NCBI GenBank assembly: GCA_017544265.1
Contig: JAFYEM010000025.1
Span: 62,001 to 126,000, forward strand
Source: Bacteroidales bacterium
Lineage (GTDB): Bacteria; Bacteroidota; Bacteroidia; Bacteroidales; UBA932
DNA: 64,000 nucleotides
Reading direction: 5' to 3'
The notes beneath the pieces were generated by a model that saw only the letters and a list, made by a program, of their open reading frames with translations, did no database searches and was not told where the DNA came from. Shown piece after piece: positions 27,284 through 38,636 of this stretch; the stretch's first letter is position 1, and every line of letters starts with the position of its first letter. The translations under genes were made by a program, and so were the position numbers.

Positions 27284-27639
27284 TTCTGGAGTTTAACGGT
27301 GAAATCACCGTCGGGAAGCTCTATGGTGGTATCCTTCACTGCATAGCCTTCCGCGCTCAGGCGGAGTTCCAGTGCCGTGCTGTCCGGAGGAACGGTGACG
27401 CAAACTAATGCGCAGCCGTTTTCGTCCGTCTCGGCCCATTCGGTAAATTCGACGCTGTCCTCCGCGGAGACATAGACCTTGACTCCCTTGACAGGCGCAG
27501 AGCTCCCTTTGTCCAGAACCTTTATCTCAGTCTCGTAGTAGTTGCCGTTCCGACCCTGGGGAACGCCGTAGCAGGACTGAAAGATGAAAAGGGCCGTCGC
27601 AAGAGTGGAGCCCTTGAGAATGTTGTGAAGCAGTCTCAT
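27280..27639 (-). CDS. Radical SAM-associated putative lipoprotein (TIGR04134-like)
   Basis: A 119-residue lipoprotein with Cys23 at the processing site (FIFQSC), followed by YGVPQGR, which is where members of the rSAM-associated lipoprotein family carry a YGxP motif, and then a single carboxypeptidase-regulatory/Ig-like domain (APVKGVKVYVS, ETDENGCAL, LSAEGYAVKDTTIEL). The domain order and length match the family. I chose the ATG at 27639 because it gives a proper signal peptide; a longer reading would run into the V-ATPase K gene. It begins 2 bases after the K-subunit stop and overlaps the radical SAM gene by 4 bases, so all are likely on one message. It is the presumed substrate of that enzyme. 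Confidence 0.82.
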   Translation of the reverse strand: MRLLHNILKGSTLATALFIFQSCYGVPQGRNGNYYETEIKVLDKGSSAPVKGVKVYVSAEDSVEFTEWAETDENGCALVCVTVPPDSTALELRLSAEGYAVKDTTIELPDGDFTVKLQK

Positions 27640-27641
27640 GT

Positions 27642-29885
<2,244 letters not shown>

Positions 29886-29889
<4 letters not shown>

Positions 29890-30497
29890 GCTTCCGAGGC
29901 CTCCTCTTCCTCAGCCGCGTGGCGGTTCTTGACTATCTTGGAAGACGCCTTGGAAAGGTTTTCCTCGTCCTCCATATAGCGTTTGATTTTACGGATGGCC
30001 TCCTGGTAGCCGGGAATCTGGACTTTTTCGTAGAGGTTCACCTTCTGGGTGGTCTTTTTGCGCTGATAGTCCAGTATCCTCGCCTTCTCGGTATAGACCT
30101 CGGATTCGATACCGAGCCTCGACAACTTTTTGAGTATGGCCACTCCGTCCGGGTACCAGGCTGGCTTGGTGAAGGCATTGAAGGGCTGCAGGCGGTATTT
30201 TATCTCTCCGAGGGCGGGAGTCTTTACACCTGCGACCTTTACCGTCAGGAGCTCCACATCAGTGATTGCTATCAGCCCCGGGTCGAATTCATTCCAGAGG
30301 GAAGCCATGTAGTCGTAGCTGCGGAGCGCTTCCTCAAGCTGCTCGTTGATGTGGATGCTTTCTTCCTTGGCCTTGCGCACTTCCAGCCTCAGGGCGCTCT
30401 CCTTGCTCTGAAGCGTCGGGAGAGCTCTCTGGCGGACTTTCAGCTGCTTGCCGATTTCAGTCAGCGAGGTCTTGTTATATTGAAACTTTATCGCCAT
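29886..30497 (-). CDS. V-type ATPase subunit D (central stalk)
   Basis: A 203-residue protein of long helices, with IKFQYNKTSLTEIGKQLKVR at the N terminus (V/A-type D subunits start with a similar T-K-x-x-L-x-x-L block) and a C-terminal helix ending in a Glu/Ala-rich tail. It is the rotating shaft linking the A/B head to the membrane ring. It overlaps the end of subunit B by 23 bases and the start of subunit I by 4 bases, consistent with tight translational coupling in the operon. Confidence 0.9.
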
Positions 30498-31809
30498 TCC
30501 AATATTTGTCTATAAAGGCCTGTTTGATACCGGTCTCCGCGGGGGAGAAGTACTTCGCGAACAGTTCCCAGGCTGTATCCAGCATCTCGTCGATTGAAAT
30601 ATTGACGTCTATGGAAAGCAGCCTCGTGGCGTATTCTTTGGCATACGCGAGGCAGCGGTGGTCATAGTCCGAAAGGTCGAAGCCGTTCTCCAGCTTGGTC
30701 TTGGCGTTCTGGGCGTCTGCGAAAAGGCGCACGCCGGCGTTCATTACCTGGGAGTGGTCCTCGCGGGTTTTCTTGCCCTGTACAAGCTGTTTCAGACGGG
30801 AAAGCGAACGGAACGGGTCTATGATGACCTTGCCGGAATCGGTATCTACGCGAAGGAACAGCTGGCCTTCGGTGATATAGCCGGTGTTGTCCGGGATGGC
30901 GTGAGTGATGTCCCCGTCGTTCAGCGTCGTGACAGCGATTATGGTTATAGACCCTTCAGTGGGCAGCTGGACAGCCTTTTCATAGATTTTCGCAAGGTCG
31001 CTGTAAAGGGATCCCGGCATGGAGTCTTTGGAGGGAATCTGGTCCATTCGGTTGGACACGATGGACAGGGCGTCCGCATAGAGGGTCATGTCGGTGAGCA
31101 GCACGAGCACTTTCTCGTTCTTGTCCACGGCGAAATACTCCGCGGCGGTCAGGGCCATGTCCGGAATAAGCAGACGCTCCACGGGAGGATTCTCGGTGGT
31201 GTTGATGAAGCAGATAATTTTGTCCAGTGCGCCGGCGGCCTCGAATTCGTGACGGAAGAAAAGATAGTCGTCGTTCGACAGGCCCATTCCGCCGAGAATA
31301 ATCTTGTCCACGTCCGCCCTCATCGCGACGTCCGCCATGACCTTGTTGTACGGCTGGTCCGGGTCAGCGAAGAAAGGAATCTTCTGTCCGGAGACCAGCG
31401 TGTTGTTCAGGTCTATTCCGGCGATGCCGGTCGGAATCAGCTGCGAGGGCTGGCGGCGTTTGTAGGGATTCACAGACGGTCCGCCGATTTCCCTCTCCTC
31501 GCCGTCCACTTCCGGGCCGCCGTCAATGGGGTGGCCGTAGGCGTCGAAGAAACGGCCGGCAAGGGCGTCGGACACCTTGAGGGTTGGAGGTTCACCGAGG
31601 AATACCACTTCAGCATTTGTGGGAATACCTTCCGTGCCGGAGAAAATCTGGAGAGTTACCACCTCTCCCTTGATGCGCACCACCTGTGCGAGCCGGCCTC
31701 CGACGACTGCGAGTTCGTCATTGGAAACGCCGCTTGCGCGGAGCGACACTGTGGCCTTGGTAATGCTTTCGAGCTGGGTATATACCCTCTGATATACTTT
31801 ATTTGCCAT
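30475..31809 (-). CDS. V-type ATPase subunit B (non-catalytic)
   Basis: A 444-residue regulatory nucleotide-binding subunit. It has the V/A-type B order: N-terminal barrel (to about 75), GRFFDAYGHPIDGGP, PSVNPYKRRQPSQLIPTGIAGID, and the C-terminal helical part with LSRLKQL. As expected for B, the P-loop is degenerate (SGQKIPFFA instead of GxxxxGKT). B alternates with A in the soluble head. The gene overlaps the end of A by 11 bases. Confidence 0.94.
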   Translation of the reverse strand: MANKVYQRVYTQLESITKATVSLRASGVSNDELAVVGGRLAQVVRIKGEVVTLQIFSGTEGIPTNAEVVFLGEPPTLKVSDALAGRFFDAYGHPIDGGPEVDGEEREIGGPSVNPYKRRQPSQLIPTGIAGIDLNNTLVSGQKIPFFADPDQPYNKVMADVAMRADVDKIILGGMGLSNDDYLFFRHEFEAAGALDKIICFINTTENPPVERLLIPDMALTAAEYFAVDKNEKVLVLLTDMTLYADALSIVSNRMDQIPSKDSMPGSLYSDLAKIYEKAVQLPTEGSITIIAVTTLNDGDITHAIPDNTGYITEGQLFLRVDTDSGKVIIDPFRSLSRLKQLVQGKKTREDHSQVMNAGVRLFADAQNAKTKLENGFDLSDYDHRCLAYAKEYATRLLSIDVNISIDEMLDTAWELFAKYFSPAETGIKQAFIDKYWNGDKVSI

Positions 31810-33553
31810 TTTCTTCGAGGAGTTTTTTGACCTGGGACTCGTATGCAGAGAAATCGTCGCTTCCGAAAGTGGAGTAGTTCATCTGGCGGAGCAGGTTTAT
31901 GATGTTCTTGAAATAGTCGCGGCACTTTTCAAAATCCGCAAAGTCGAATTCCTTCCCGCATATATCCAGTACCAGGTCCAGCATATAGCGCTGTCGTTCC
32001 ATCGGGCAGAGCGAGTCCACCGGGTCGAAGCCGTCCTGCTGGAGGATGATGAAGTCCACGAGTTCGGATTTCCAGAAAAGGATATGGTAACTCATAGGAA
32101 CGCCGTCGTCGCCGAGGATGTTGATCTGCTCGGCGGACTCCTTGCCGCGACGGATAATATTCTTGGCCCTCAGGACCTTGTCCACCCATCCGCGCTCCAC
32201 GGTCTCCTCCAGGTACTGCTGGATTTCAGGGTATTCGAGATATTTGGAATAGGAGTCTATGGGGTTGACGGCAGGGTAGCGTTTCTGGTCGGCGCGGTTC
32301 TGCTCCAGGGCGTAGAAGCACCTGGCGGCCTTCTTGGTGGACTCGGTGACCGGCTCCTTGAGGTTTCCGCCGGCGGGGGAGACCGTGCCTATGAAGGTGA
32401 CAGCGCCCCTCTGTCCGTTGTTCAGAATGACCATGCCGGCCCTCGAATAGAAATTCGAGATGATTGCCGAAAGGTCCACAGGGAAGGCGTCCGCACCCGG
32501 AAGCTCCTCCATACGGTTGGACATTTCTCGCAGCGCCTGGGCCCAGCGGGAAGTGGAGTCCGCGAGCAGCAGGCACTTCAGGCCCATGGCCCGGTAGTAT
32601 TCGCAGATTGTCATCGCGGTATAGACAGAAGCCTCACGGGCGGCCACAGGCATGTTGGAGGTGTTGCAGATGATGGTCGTACGCTCCATCAGGTGACGCC
32701 CGGTATGGGGGTCTATGAGTTCGGGGAATTCAGTGAATATCTCCACGACCTCGTTGGCTCTTTCGCCGCATGCCGCCATCACGATGACATCTGCGTCGCC
32801 CTGTTTCGCGATAGCATGCTGAAGCACGGTCTTGCCGCAGCCGAACGGGCCCGGAATGAAGCCTGTGCCGCCTTCGGCGATTGGATTGAATGTGTCTATG
32901 ACACGCACTCCGGTCTCCATGATACGGTCAGGCCTGGGCTTTTCCTTATAGCCTTTGACAGCTATTTTGACCGGCCATTTCTGGGACATAGTTACCGGCA
33001 CATCGTCGCCTTCTTCATTGACGAGCACGGCGATGACTGTGTCTATGTTGTATTCACCTTCTTCCTTGACCTGCTTGACTGTGAATTCGCCCTTGAAGGA
33101 GAAGGGGACCATTATCTTGTGGGGCAGCCAGCCTTCTTCCACTCCGCCGAGCCAGTCCGCCGCGACGACTTTGTCGCCGGGCTTTGCAATGGGGGTGAAG
33201 TGCCAGAGTTTTTCATGGTCCAGAGGGTCGGTGTATTCGCCGCGTTTCAGAAATACGCCTTCCATGGTGCGAAGGTCGTTCTGCAGGCCGTCATAGACAC
33301 TCGAGAGAAGGCCCGGGCCGAGGGTGGCCTCGAGCATCCTGCCTTCGAATTCTACGCTGTCGCCCACGCTGAGTCCGCGTGTGCTTTCGAAGACCTGTAC
33401 CTGGGCGTAGCGGCCGTTAACCTTGATGACTTCCGCCATCATGCGGACTCCGCCGAGGTTGATGAAGCAAAGCTCGTTTTCTCCTACCGGTCCTTCCAGG
33501 AGCACGGTGACAAGGTTCGAGACAATGCCGGTTACTTTTCCTTTTGTCAACAT
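31799..33553 (-). CDS. V-type ATPase subunit A (catalytic)
   Basis: A 584-residue catalytic subunit. The Walker A loop is GPFGCGKTVLQ (about 235), the catalytic Glu is in GERANEVVE, and the non-homologous region typical of V/A-type A subunits lies at about 120-190 (KPGDKVVAADWLGGV). DSTSRWAQALREMS and PAVNPIDSYSKY are also conserved. It hydrolyses or makes ATP coupled to ion flow through K and I. The start is 3 bases after the DUF2764 gene. Confidence 0.95.
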   Translation of the reverse strand: MLTKGKVTGIVSNLVTVLLEGPVGENELCFINLGGVRMMAEVIKVNGRYAQVQVFESTRGLSVGDSVEFEGRMLEATLGPGLLSSVYDGLQNDLRTMEGVFLKRGEYTDPLDHEKLWHFTPIAKPGDKVVAADWLGGVEEGWLPHKIMVPFSFKGEFTVKQVKEEGEYNIDTVIAVLVNEEGDDVPVTMSQKWPVKIAVKGYKEKPRPDRIMETGVRVIDTFNPIAEGGTGFIPGPFGCGKTVLQHAIAKQGDADVIVMAACGERANEVVEIFTEFPELIDPHTGRHLMERTTIICNTSNMPVAAREASVYTAMTICEYYRAMGLKCLLLADSTSRWAQALREMSNRMEELPGADAFPVDLSAIISNFYSRAGMVILNNGQRGAVTFIGTVSPAGGNLKEPVTESTKKAARCFYALEQNRADQKRYPAVNPIDSYSKYLEYPEIQQYLEETVERGWVDKVLRAKNIIRRGKESAEQINILGDDGVPMSYHILFWKSELVDFIILQQDGFDPVDSLCPMERQRYMLDLVLDICGKEFDFADFEKCRDYFKNIINLLRQMNYSTFGSDDFSAYESQVKKLLEENGK

Positions 33554-33556
33554 ATA

Positions 33557-34201
33557 CTAGCTATCGTATTTTATTCCTTTAAATGTTCCTTTGATTTCGG
33601 AGACGAGGGTGCGGAAGCGCTCGCGGCCCTGCTCCTCGTCCAGGGTGAGCCAGCGGTCGGCGATGTGGAGTTTGGCGAGGAAACCGAGTACGGCGTTGAT
33701 GTCGAAGTAGTTGAACACAGTAAGGTTGTTTACCTTGTTCCAGGTCAGGTCGTCAAGACCCTTCTCGCGGGTAAGCAGGTCTTTCTGCGACAGGATATCG
33801 TCCAGTTGCCTTTCCTCTTCGAATTCTCCTCCGGTAAAACGCATTCCGTCTATGTCCAGTCCGCTGTCCTCGTCCGTGCCTTCGCCTGTCATTATATCAG
33901 TGCCTTCTTCTCTGCCGAGTTCTTCGTTGAGGCGCCTGACAATTGCGTTCCGCTTGTTCAGGTCGAAGCGGAAGTACTCGCGGATGAAGCGGTTGCGGTG
34001 ACTGAGAGCCTCGGCGTAGAAGTCCGCGTTCAGGCTTTCGGAATCGAATCCTTTCAGCAGGAAGTCCACCAGTGAGTTGTCTTTCTCGGAAAGATTCTCC
34101 CGGATTTCTTCCAGCAGGGTACTGAAAGCCTTTCCGCTTTCGTATTTGTAGCCGGGAAGCAGGACCGGAAGGGAAGCGACTATGTATTCGAAATTGCTCA
34201 T
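33557..34201 (-). CDS. DUF2764 protein of the V-ATPase operon
   Basis: A 214-residue, mainly helical soluble protein. The start MSNFEYIVASLPVLLPGYKYESGKAFSTLL and the position between subunits E and A match the DUF2764 protein found at this place in V-ATPase operons of Bacteroidetes and Chlamydia. No separate subunit C/d, F or G gene is seen here, so this protein could fill a stalk or socket role; that is inference from gene order. It overlaps the E gene by 4 bases. Confidence 0.82.
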   Translation of the reverse strand: MSNFEYIVASLPVLLPGYKYESGKAFSTLLEEIRENLSEKDNSLVDFLLKGFDSESLNADFYAEALSHRNRFIREYFRFDLNKRNAIVRRLNEELGREEGTDIMTGEGTDEDSGLDIDGMRFTGGEFEEERQLDDILSQKDLLTREKGLDDLTWNKVNNLTVFNYFDINAVLGFLAKLHIADRWLTLDEEQGRERFRTLVSEIKGTFKGIKYDS

Positions 34202-34800
34202 CCGAAGAGAAGCTTCTTGGTGGAGGGACGGAGATATTCAGCGATAAGATTCCTGAAGGATTCGTCGCTCAGGCTGATAAAGTAGCCGCCGTCTTTCGGG
34301 GCGATGGTGAATCCGCCTGCGATTTTCTTGGAGAAGTTCGCCTCGACACCCTTTCCTATGACCTTAGGAAGCTCGTTCTCCACGAAGGGAGCGAGCTGCG
34401 CCTTAAGGTTCTCCGGAAGGACCAGGGCGATGTCGCTGGGATTCTCGCTGGAGAAATTTTTCGCCACAGCGGTGATAATTTCTTTCAGATAATCTGGATC
34501 TGCGAGAGTCTTGCTGACCTTCCCGGCGCTGATACTGGTGACAATCAGATTCTCGATGTCCGAACGGGTCGCGCTCAGCGCCTGAGCCGATGCCATTGCA
34601 ATGTCGCTTTCGGCCTTTGCCTTTGCGGCCTCTGCCTCCTTCGCGGCTGCGGACAATATAGACTCGGCCTCTTTTTTTGCCGATGATAAAATTTCCGCGG
34701 CTTCAGCCTTTGCTTTTTCCACGATCTGAGCTCCTTCTGCCCTGCCTTTTGCAAGACCTTCATCGTAGAGTTTCTCGGTCAGTTCCTGAAGTTTATCCAT
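34198..34800 (-). CDS. V-type ATPase subunit E (peripheral stalk)
   Basis: A 200-residue protein with a long Ala/Glu/Lys-rich N-terminal helix (about 1-85), where Ala-Lys-Ala-Glu runs form a coiled coil, and a compact C-terminal domain, as in the peripheral stalk subunit E. No partner G/H subunit gene is present in the window, so E may dimerise with itself or with a protein encoded elsewhere. It is the first gene of the operon, with a roughly 50-base leader after a TATTTTTG promoter element. Confidence 0.86.
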   Translation of the reverse strand: MDKLQELTEKLYDEGLAKGRAEGAQIVEKAKAEAAEILSSAKKEAESILSAAAKEAEAAKAKAESDIAMASAQALSATRSDIENLIVTSISAGKVSKTLADPDYLKEIITAVAKNFSSENPSDIALVLPENLKAQLAPFVENELPKVIGKGVEANFSKKIAGGFTIAPKDGGYFISLSDESFRNLIAEYLRPSTKKLLFG

Positions 34801-34856
34801 ATTTGTGTTGTTTAATTTATAATCTCACCAGTTCAGTGCTATTTTGCATCATCCTA

Positions 34857-34864
34857 CAAAAATA
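34857..34864 (-). promoter_or_regulatory. -7 promoter element of the V-ATPase operon
   Basis: Minus strand TATTTTTG fits TAnnTTTG. A TTTG lies 24 bases upstream (34892-34889), slightly too far for the consensus. It would leave a leader of about 50 bases before subunit E. Confidence 0.5.
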
Positions 34865-34869
34865 CGCAA

Positions 34870-34910
34870 AAAAACCGATATTCCGAAACAAAAACTATCG
34901 TTCGGTTTTT
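34870..34910. repeat. Inverted repeat between the divergent V-ATPase and mmd operons
   Basis: AAAAACCGA (34870-34878) and TCGGTTTTT (34902-34910) form perfect 9-base arms around a 23-base centre. It lies between the promoters of the two operons and could be an operator or a hairpin; the sequence alone does not decide. Confidence 0.45.
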
Positions 34911-34957
34911 AATATATTATGTCTTACAGTGATTTTTTCTTCTTCGTAATTATTGCT

Positions 34958-34965
34958 TATCTTTG
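34958..34965 (+). promoter_or_regulatory. -7 promoter element of the mmd operon
   Basis: TATCTTTG matches TAnnTTTG and ends 14 bases before the first ATG (34980). Upstream there is a T-run but no clear TTG. Confidence 0.5.
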
Positions 34966-34985
34966 CAAGTTATTACAATATGTTT

Positions 34986-36542
34986 ATGAGCATTCAACAG
35001 GAAAAAATCGGAAAACTCGTCGCCCGGAGGGAGAAGGCTCTCCTGGGAGGTGGAGAAAAGAGGATACAGGCCCAGCATGAAAAGGGCAAACTTACCGCCC
35101 GCGAGAGGCTTTCCCTGCTGCTGGATGAAGGCAGCTTCGAAGAATATGACATGTTCGTGCGGCATCGCTGCACCAATTTCGGAATGGAGAAAGACCATAC
35201 CGACGGCGACGGCGTAGTTACCGGTTGCGGTACGGTTGACGGCCGTCTTGTCTATGTCTTCGCCCAGGATTTCACCGTCAGCGGCGGCTCCCTGTCGAAG
35301 ACCATGTCCGAGAAAATATGCAAGATCATGGACCTGGCGGTGCGTAACGGCGCTCCCGTCATAGGACTCAACGACTCCGGAGGCGCCCGCATCCAGGAAG
35401 GCATAGACGCACTTGCCGGTTACGGCGAGATTTTCGAGCGCAACATCCTTGCGAGCGGCGTGGTGCCCCAGATTTCCGGCATTTTCGGCCCATCTGCAGG
35501 CGGCGCCGTCTATTCTCCCGCGTTGACGGATTTCACCCTGATGGTCGAGAACACTTCCTACATGTTCCTTACCGGCCCCGCGGTCGTGAAGAGCGTTACC
35601 GGCGAGGATGTGACGCAGGAGCAGCTCGGAGGCGCTTCGGTCCATGCCTCCAAGAGTGGTGTGGCGCATTTTGCCGCCCGTGACGAACAGGAAGGCATAG
35701 CCACGATAAAGAAACTGCTGAGTTTCATTCCCCAGAACAACCTGGAGACTGCGCCCGAAAGGCCTACGAATGACCCGTACAACAGGGTGGACGATGCCCT
35801 GAACGAGATAATTCCGGACAGCCCGAACAAGGCCTATGATGTCTATTCGGTAATCCGGAGCATTGTCGATGACGGCGATTTCTTCGAAATTCACAAAGAT
35901 TTCGCGAAGAATATAATAGTAGGATTCGCCCACATGGGAGGCCGCAGCGTTGGCATCGTGGCCAACCAGCCCAAGGTGCTCGCCGGCGTTCTGGACATAA
36001 ATGCTTCGCGCAAGGCAGCCCGTTTCGTCCGCTTCTGCGACGCATTCAACATCCCTCTGGTGACCCTTGTCGATGTGCCCGGTTTCCTCTGCGGCACCCA
36101 GCAGGAGTACGGCGCAATCATCACCAACGGAGCGAAACTTCTGTATGCCTACGGCGAGGCGACTGTGCCTAAGGTGACGGTCACCCTGCGCAAGTCCTAC
36201 GGCGGTGCGCACATAGTCATGAGCTGCAAGCAGCTGCGTGGGGACATCAATTACGCGTGGCCTTCATCCGAGATTGCCGTCATGGGGGCAGACGGGGCAG
36301 TCAAGGTGCTCTATGCCAAGGAAATGAAATCGGATCCAGAGCATTCTGAAGAGATTTTCCAAAAGCGCAAAGAGGAATATGTGGAACTCTTCTCCAATCC
36401 CTATCAGGCTGCCGAGAAGGGCTATATCGATGATGTAATCGAGCCCCGGAACACCCGCTTCCGCATTATCCGCGCCCTCTGCCAGCTCGAAGGAAAGCGG
36501 CAGGAACTCCCGGCCAAGAAACACGATAACCTGCCACTGTAA
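34986..36542 (+). CDS. mmdA: Methylmalonyl-CoA decarboxylase alpha subunit (carboxyltransferase)
   Basis: A 518-residue carboxyltransferase of the acyl-CoA carboxylase family. Key stretches are [19 protein letters not shown], the acyl-CoA/biotin oxyanion regions [13 protein letters not shown] and [16 protein letters not shown], and [12 protein letters not shown] with [10 protein letters not shown]. In this gene setting it moves CO2 from methylmalonyl-CoA to the biotin of MmdC, the first step of a sodium-pumping decarboxylation used in propionate formation. ATG at 34986 gives the usual MS-start; an in-frame ATG two codons earlier (34980) is also possible. Its stop shares a base with the next start (TAATG). 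Confidence 0.92.
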   Translation: MSIQQEKIGKLVARREKALLGGGEKRIQAQHEKGKLTARERLSLLLDEGSFEEYDMFVRHRCTNFGMEKDHTDGDGVVTGCGTVDGRLVYVFAQDFTVSGGSLSKTMSEKICKIMDLAVRNGAPVIGLNDSGGARIQEGIDALAGYGEIFERNILASGVVPQISGIFGPSAGGAVYSPALTDFTLMVENTSYMFLTGPAVVKSVTGEDVTQEQLGGASVHASKSGVAHFAARDEQEGIATIKKLLSFIPQNNLETAPERPTNDPYNRVDDALNEIIPDSPNKAYDVYSVIRSIVDDGDFFEIHKDFAKNIIVGFAHMGGRSVGIVANQPKVLAGVLDINASRKAARFVRFCDAFNIPLVTLVDVPGFLCGTQQEYGAIITNGAKLLYAYGEATVPKVTVTLRKSYGGAHIVMSCKQLRGDINYAWPSSEIAVMGADGAVKVLYAKEMKSDPEHSEEIFQKRKEEYVELFSNPYQAAEKGYIDDVIEPRNTRFRIIRALCQLEGKRQELPAKKHDNLPL

Positions 36543-36940
36543 TGAGATTCGTTTCCATCATCATAAGCGCGGCGTCGATAGCTGAAAACGACCCTCACGG
36601 CTGGATTCTGTCCATAGTTTCAGTCAGCGTCGTATTTCTGTCCCTGACTCTTCTGTGGCTGATTTTCAGTTTGTTCTTCTCTCCGAAGAACCGTGCGAAA
36701 ATGCGCAGCTTGGTTCCTTCGCTCCACTCATCCAGGCCCGATGAAGAGGTGGCCGCCGTAATTGCAGCCGCCCTGGATATGGACGATTCCGGTGAGGTCT
36801 ATGCCGCCATCGCCGCAGCCCTGGACATGTACCTCGGCGAGCAGCTGCACGACAGGGAATCCTATGCCATTACTATCCGGAGGAGCAATTCCCCATGGAC
36901 ATCCAAATCATTCAATTTCAGAAAATCACCTAAGAGATGA
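36542..36940 (+). CDS. OadG-family small membrane subunit of the sodium-pumping decarboxylase
   Basis: A 132-residue protein with one membrane helix (about 22-45, WILSIVSVSVVFLSLTLLW), a short linker and a C-terminal helix-turn region (EVYAAIAAALDMYLGE) ending in a basic tail. The single-helix layout and position between the carboxyltransferase and the biotin carrier identify it as the delta/gamma-type subunit that holds the complex together. It is coupled on both sides: TAATG with mmdA and ATGA with mmdC. The EVAAVIAAALDMDDSG and EVYAAIAAALDM stretches look like an internal duplication. Confidence 0.82.
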   Translation: MRFVSIIISAASIAENDPHGWILSIVSVSVVFLSLTLLWLIFSLFFSPKNRAKMRSLVPSLHSSRPDEEVAAVIAAALDMDDSGEVYAAIAAALDMYLGEQLHDRESYAITIRRSNSPWTSKSFNFRKSPKR

Positions 36941-37485
36941 AAACATACAGTCTTAAAATCAACGGCAAGGAATACGAAGTCTCCATAGACCGCGGCGAAG
37001 GAAACAAAGTCGCAGTGAAGGTCAACGGCGTCGATTACGAAGTAGAACTCGCTGGCGGCGCATCAGCAGGTGTGTCCGGCGGCAATCCGGCAGCCGGTAA
37101 TGTCCCGCAGGCAGGGGTACCTGATGGAGTACCGGTAGCCAATAATGTCCCGCAGGCAGGGGTACCTGATGGAGTACCGGCAGCCAATAATGTCCCGCAG
37201 GCAGGGGTACCTGGCGGAACATCGACCCCCTATAAAGTTCCGACAGGTACCCCTGCCGGAGGTGCAACAGAGGGTGTAAAGGTGGTTTCCCCGCTTCCCG
37301 GAGTAATTATAGAGGTTTCAGTCCGCGAAGGCCAGCAGGTTTCCGCCGGACAGAAAATCGCCGTACTCGAGGCTATGAAGATGGAGAATGAGATTTCTGC
37401 TCCCAAGGCCGGAACCGTAACCGCCATTCTTGTGCAGAAGGGCGACTCCCTGCTGGAAGGCGCAACGATAGCAACTATTGCCTGA
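36937..37485 (+). CDS. mmdC: Biotin carboxyl carrier subunit of methylmalonyl-CoA decarboxylase
   Basis: A 182-residue carrier. The C-terminal biotinyl domain has the biotin-attachment Lys in VLEAMKMENE. The N-terminal ~45 residues form a small beta domain (YSLKINGKEYEVSID), and between them is a flexible linker built from three copies of a 15-residue Val-Pro-Gln-Ala-Gly-Val-Pro unit. The carrier shuttles carboxybiotin from MmdA to the membrane pump MmdB. The stop overlaps the mmdB start by one base (TGATG). Confidence 0.92.
   Translation: MKTYSLKINGKEYEVSIDRGEGNKVAVKVNGVDYEVELAGGASAGVSGGNPAAGNVPQAGVPDGVPVANNVPQAGVPDGVPAANNVPQAGVPGGTSTPYKVPTGTPAGGATEGVKVVSPLPGVIIEVSVREGQQVSAGQKIAVLEAMKMENEISAPKAGTVTAILVQKGDSLLEGATIATIA
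37098..37213 (+). repeat. 45-base tandem repeat encoding the biotin carrier linker
   Basis: Three copies of a 45-base unit starting TAATGTCCCGCAGGCAGG (37098, 37143, 37188; the third diverges near its end). The first two copies are almost identical in DNA, which suggests recent expansion or gene conversion. Confidence 0.8.
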
Positions 37486-38630
37486 TGGAACAGATAGTAT
37501 CGTCCCTTTCCCAGTTCTGGGAATTCACCGGTTTCGCCAATTGCCATTGGCAGAACCTTGTGATGATACTTATCGGTATCGCATTCATTACCGTCGCCAT
37601 ACTCAAGGAGTGGGAGCCCCTGCTGCTGATTCCCATAGGCTTCGGTATGGTAATCGGCAACATTCCCTTTTTTCCGGGCCTGAATATCAGCATCTATGAG
37701 GAAGGTTCAGTGCTGAACATTCTATATCAGGGAGTCCGGCAGGGCTGGTATCCTCCGCTGATTTTCCTCGGCATAGGGGCCATGACCGACTTCTCGGCCC
37801 TGATTTCCCAGCCCCGGCTGATTCTTATCGGCGCGGCCGCACAGATAGGCATTTTCGGAGCCTATCTGCTCGCGCTCGCTTTAGGCTTCCTGCCTCAGGA
37901 GGCCGGAGCCATAGGCATAATCGGCGGCGCGGACGGTCCCACCGCGATTTTCCTATCCTCGAAGCTGGCCCCCGACCTGATGGGCGCCATCGCGGTTTCG
38001 GCCTATTCCTACATGGCCCTGGTCCCCGTTATCCAGCGGCCTATAATGCTGGCGCTCACTACCAAAAAGGAGAGGCTTATCCGCATGCCGGCTCCCAGGA
38101 CTGTCAGCAAGAAGGAACGCATCATTTTCCCTATTGCAGGCTTTTTGATCACCGCCTTCATTGTCCCTTCCGGCCTGCCTCTGCTGGGCATGCTTTTCTT
38201 CGGCAACCTGCTTAAAGAAAGCGGGGTTACCCGCCGTCTCGCCGAGACAGCCCGCGGCCCGATGATAGACGTCGTCACGACTCTCATAGGCCTTACGGTC
38301 GGTGCGTCGACCCAGGCAGACAAGTTCCTCACCGGTCGTTCTGTCCTGATTTTCGGGCTTGGTCTGGCATCCTTTGTCATAGCCACAGCCTGTGGTGTCA
38401 GCTTCGTCAAGATAATGAATATATTCATAAAGAATCCCGAGAGGAAAATCAACCCTCTGATTGGAAATGCAGGAGTTTCGGCCGTGCCTGACAGTGCCCG
38501 GGTATCCGAGACGGTAGGCCGGGAATTCGACCCGGACAACCATCTCCTGATGCACGCTATGGGCCCGAATGTGGCCGGGGTCATAGGCTCTGCAGTCGCC
38601 GCGGGTATCCTTCTCGGATTTCTTGGATAA
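37485..38630 (+). CDS. mmdB: Sodium-pumping decarboxylase beta subunit (membrane pump)
   Basis: A 381-residue protein with about nine to eleven membrane segments, matching the OadB/MmdB/GcdB family. The family block GGADGPTAIF, with the Asp that binds sodium, is present, together with AYSYMALVPVIQRP and GLPLLGMLFFGNLLKESG. It decarboxylates carboxybiotin and moves sodium outwards. The downstream serB starts 6 bases after the stop, which places an amino-acid enzyme on the same message. Confidence 0.94.
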   Translation: MEQIVSSLSQFWEFTGFANCHWQNLVMILIGIAFITVAILKEWEPLLLIPIGFGMVIGNIPFFPGLNISIYEEGSVLNILYQGVRQGWYPPLIFLGIGAMTDFSALISQPRLILIGAAAQIGIFGAYLLALALGFLPQEAGAIGIIGGADGPTAIFLSSKLAPDLMGAIAVSAYSYMALVPVIQRPIMLALTTKKERLIRMPAPRTVSKKERIIFPIAGFLITAFIVPSGLPLLGMLFFGNLLKESGVTRRLAETARGPMIDVVTTLIGLTVGASTQADKFLTGRSVLIFGLGLASFVIATACGVSFVKIMNIFIKNPERKINPLIGNAGVSAVPDSARVSETVGREFDPDNHLLMHAMGPNVAGVIGSAVAAGILLGFLG

Positions 38631-38636
38631 ACTGAT

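Noticed and set aside
30658..31830. Open frame of 390 codons on the plus strand across V-ATPase B
   Set aside because: Antisense to a conserved ATPase subunit; composition follows the codon pattern of the real gene.
32084..34075. Open frame of 663 codons on the plus strand across V-ATPase A and DUF2764
   Set aside because: It lies antisense to two well-identified genes in a codon-biased, GC-rich region; its translation has no family motifs.
34950..36212. Open frame of 420 codons on the minus strand across mmdA
   Set aside because: Fully antisense to a clear carboxyltransferase gene, His/Arg-rich translation typical of shadow frames.
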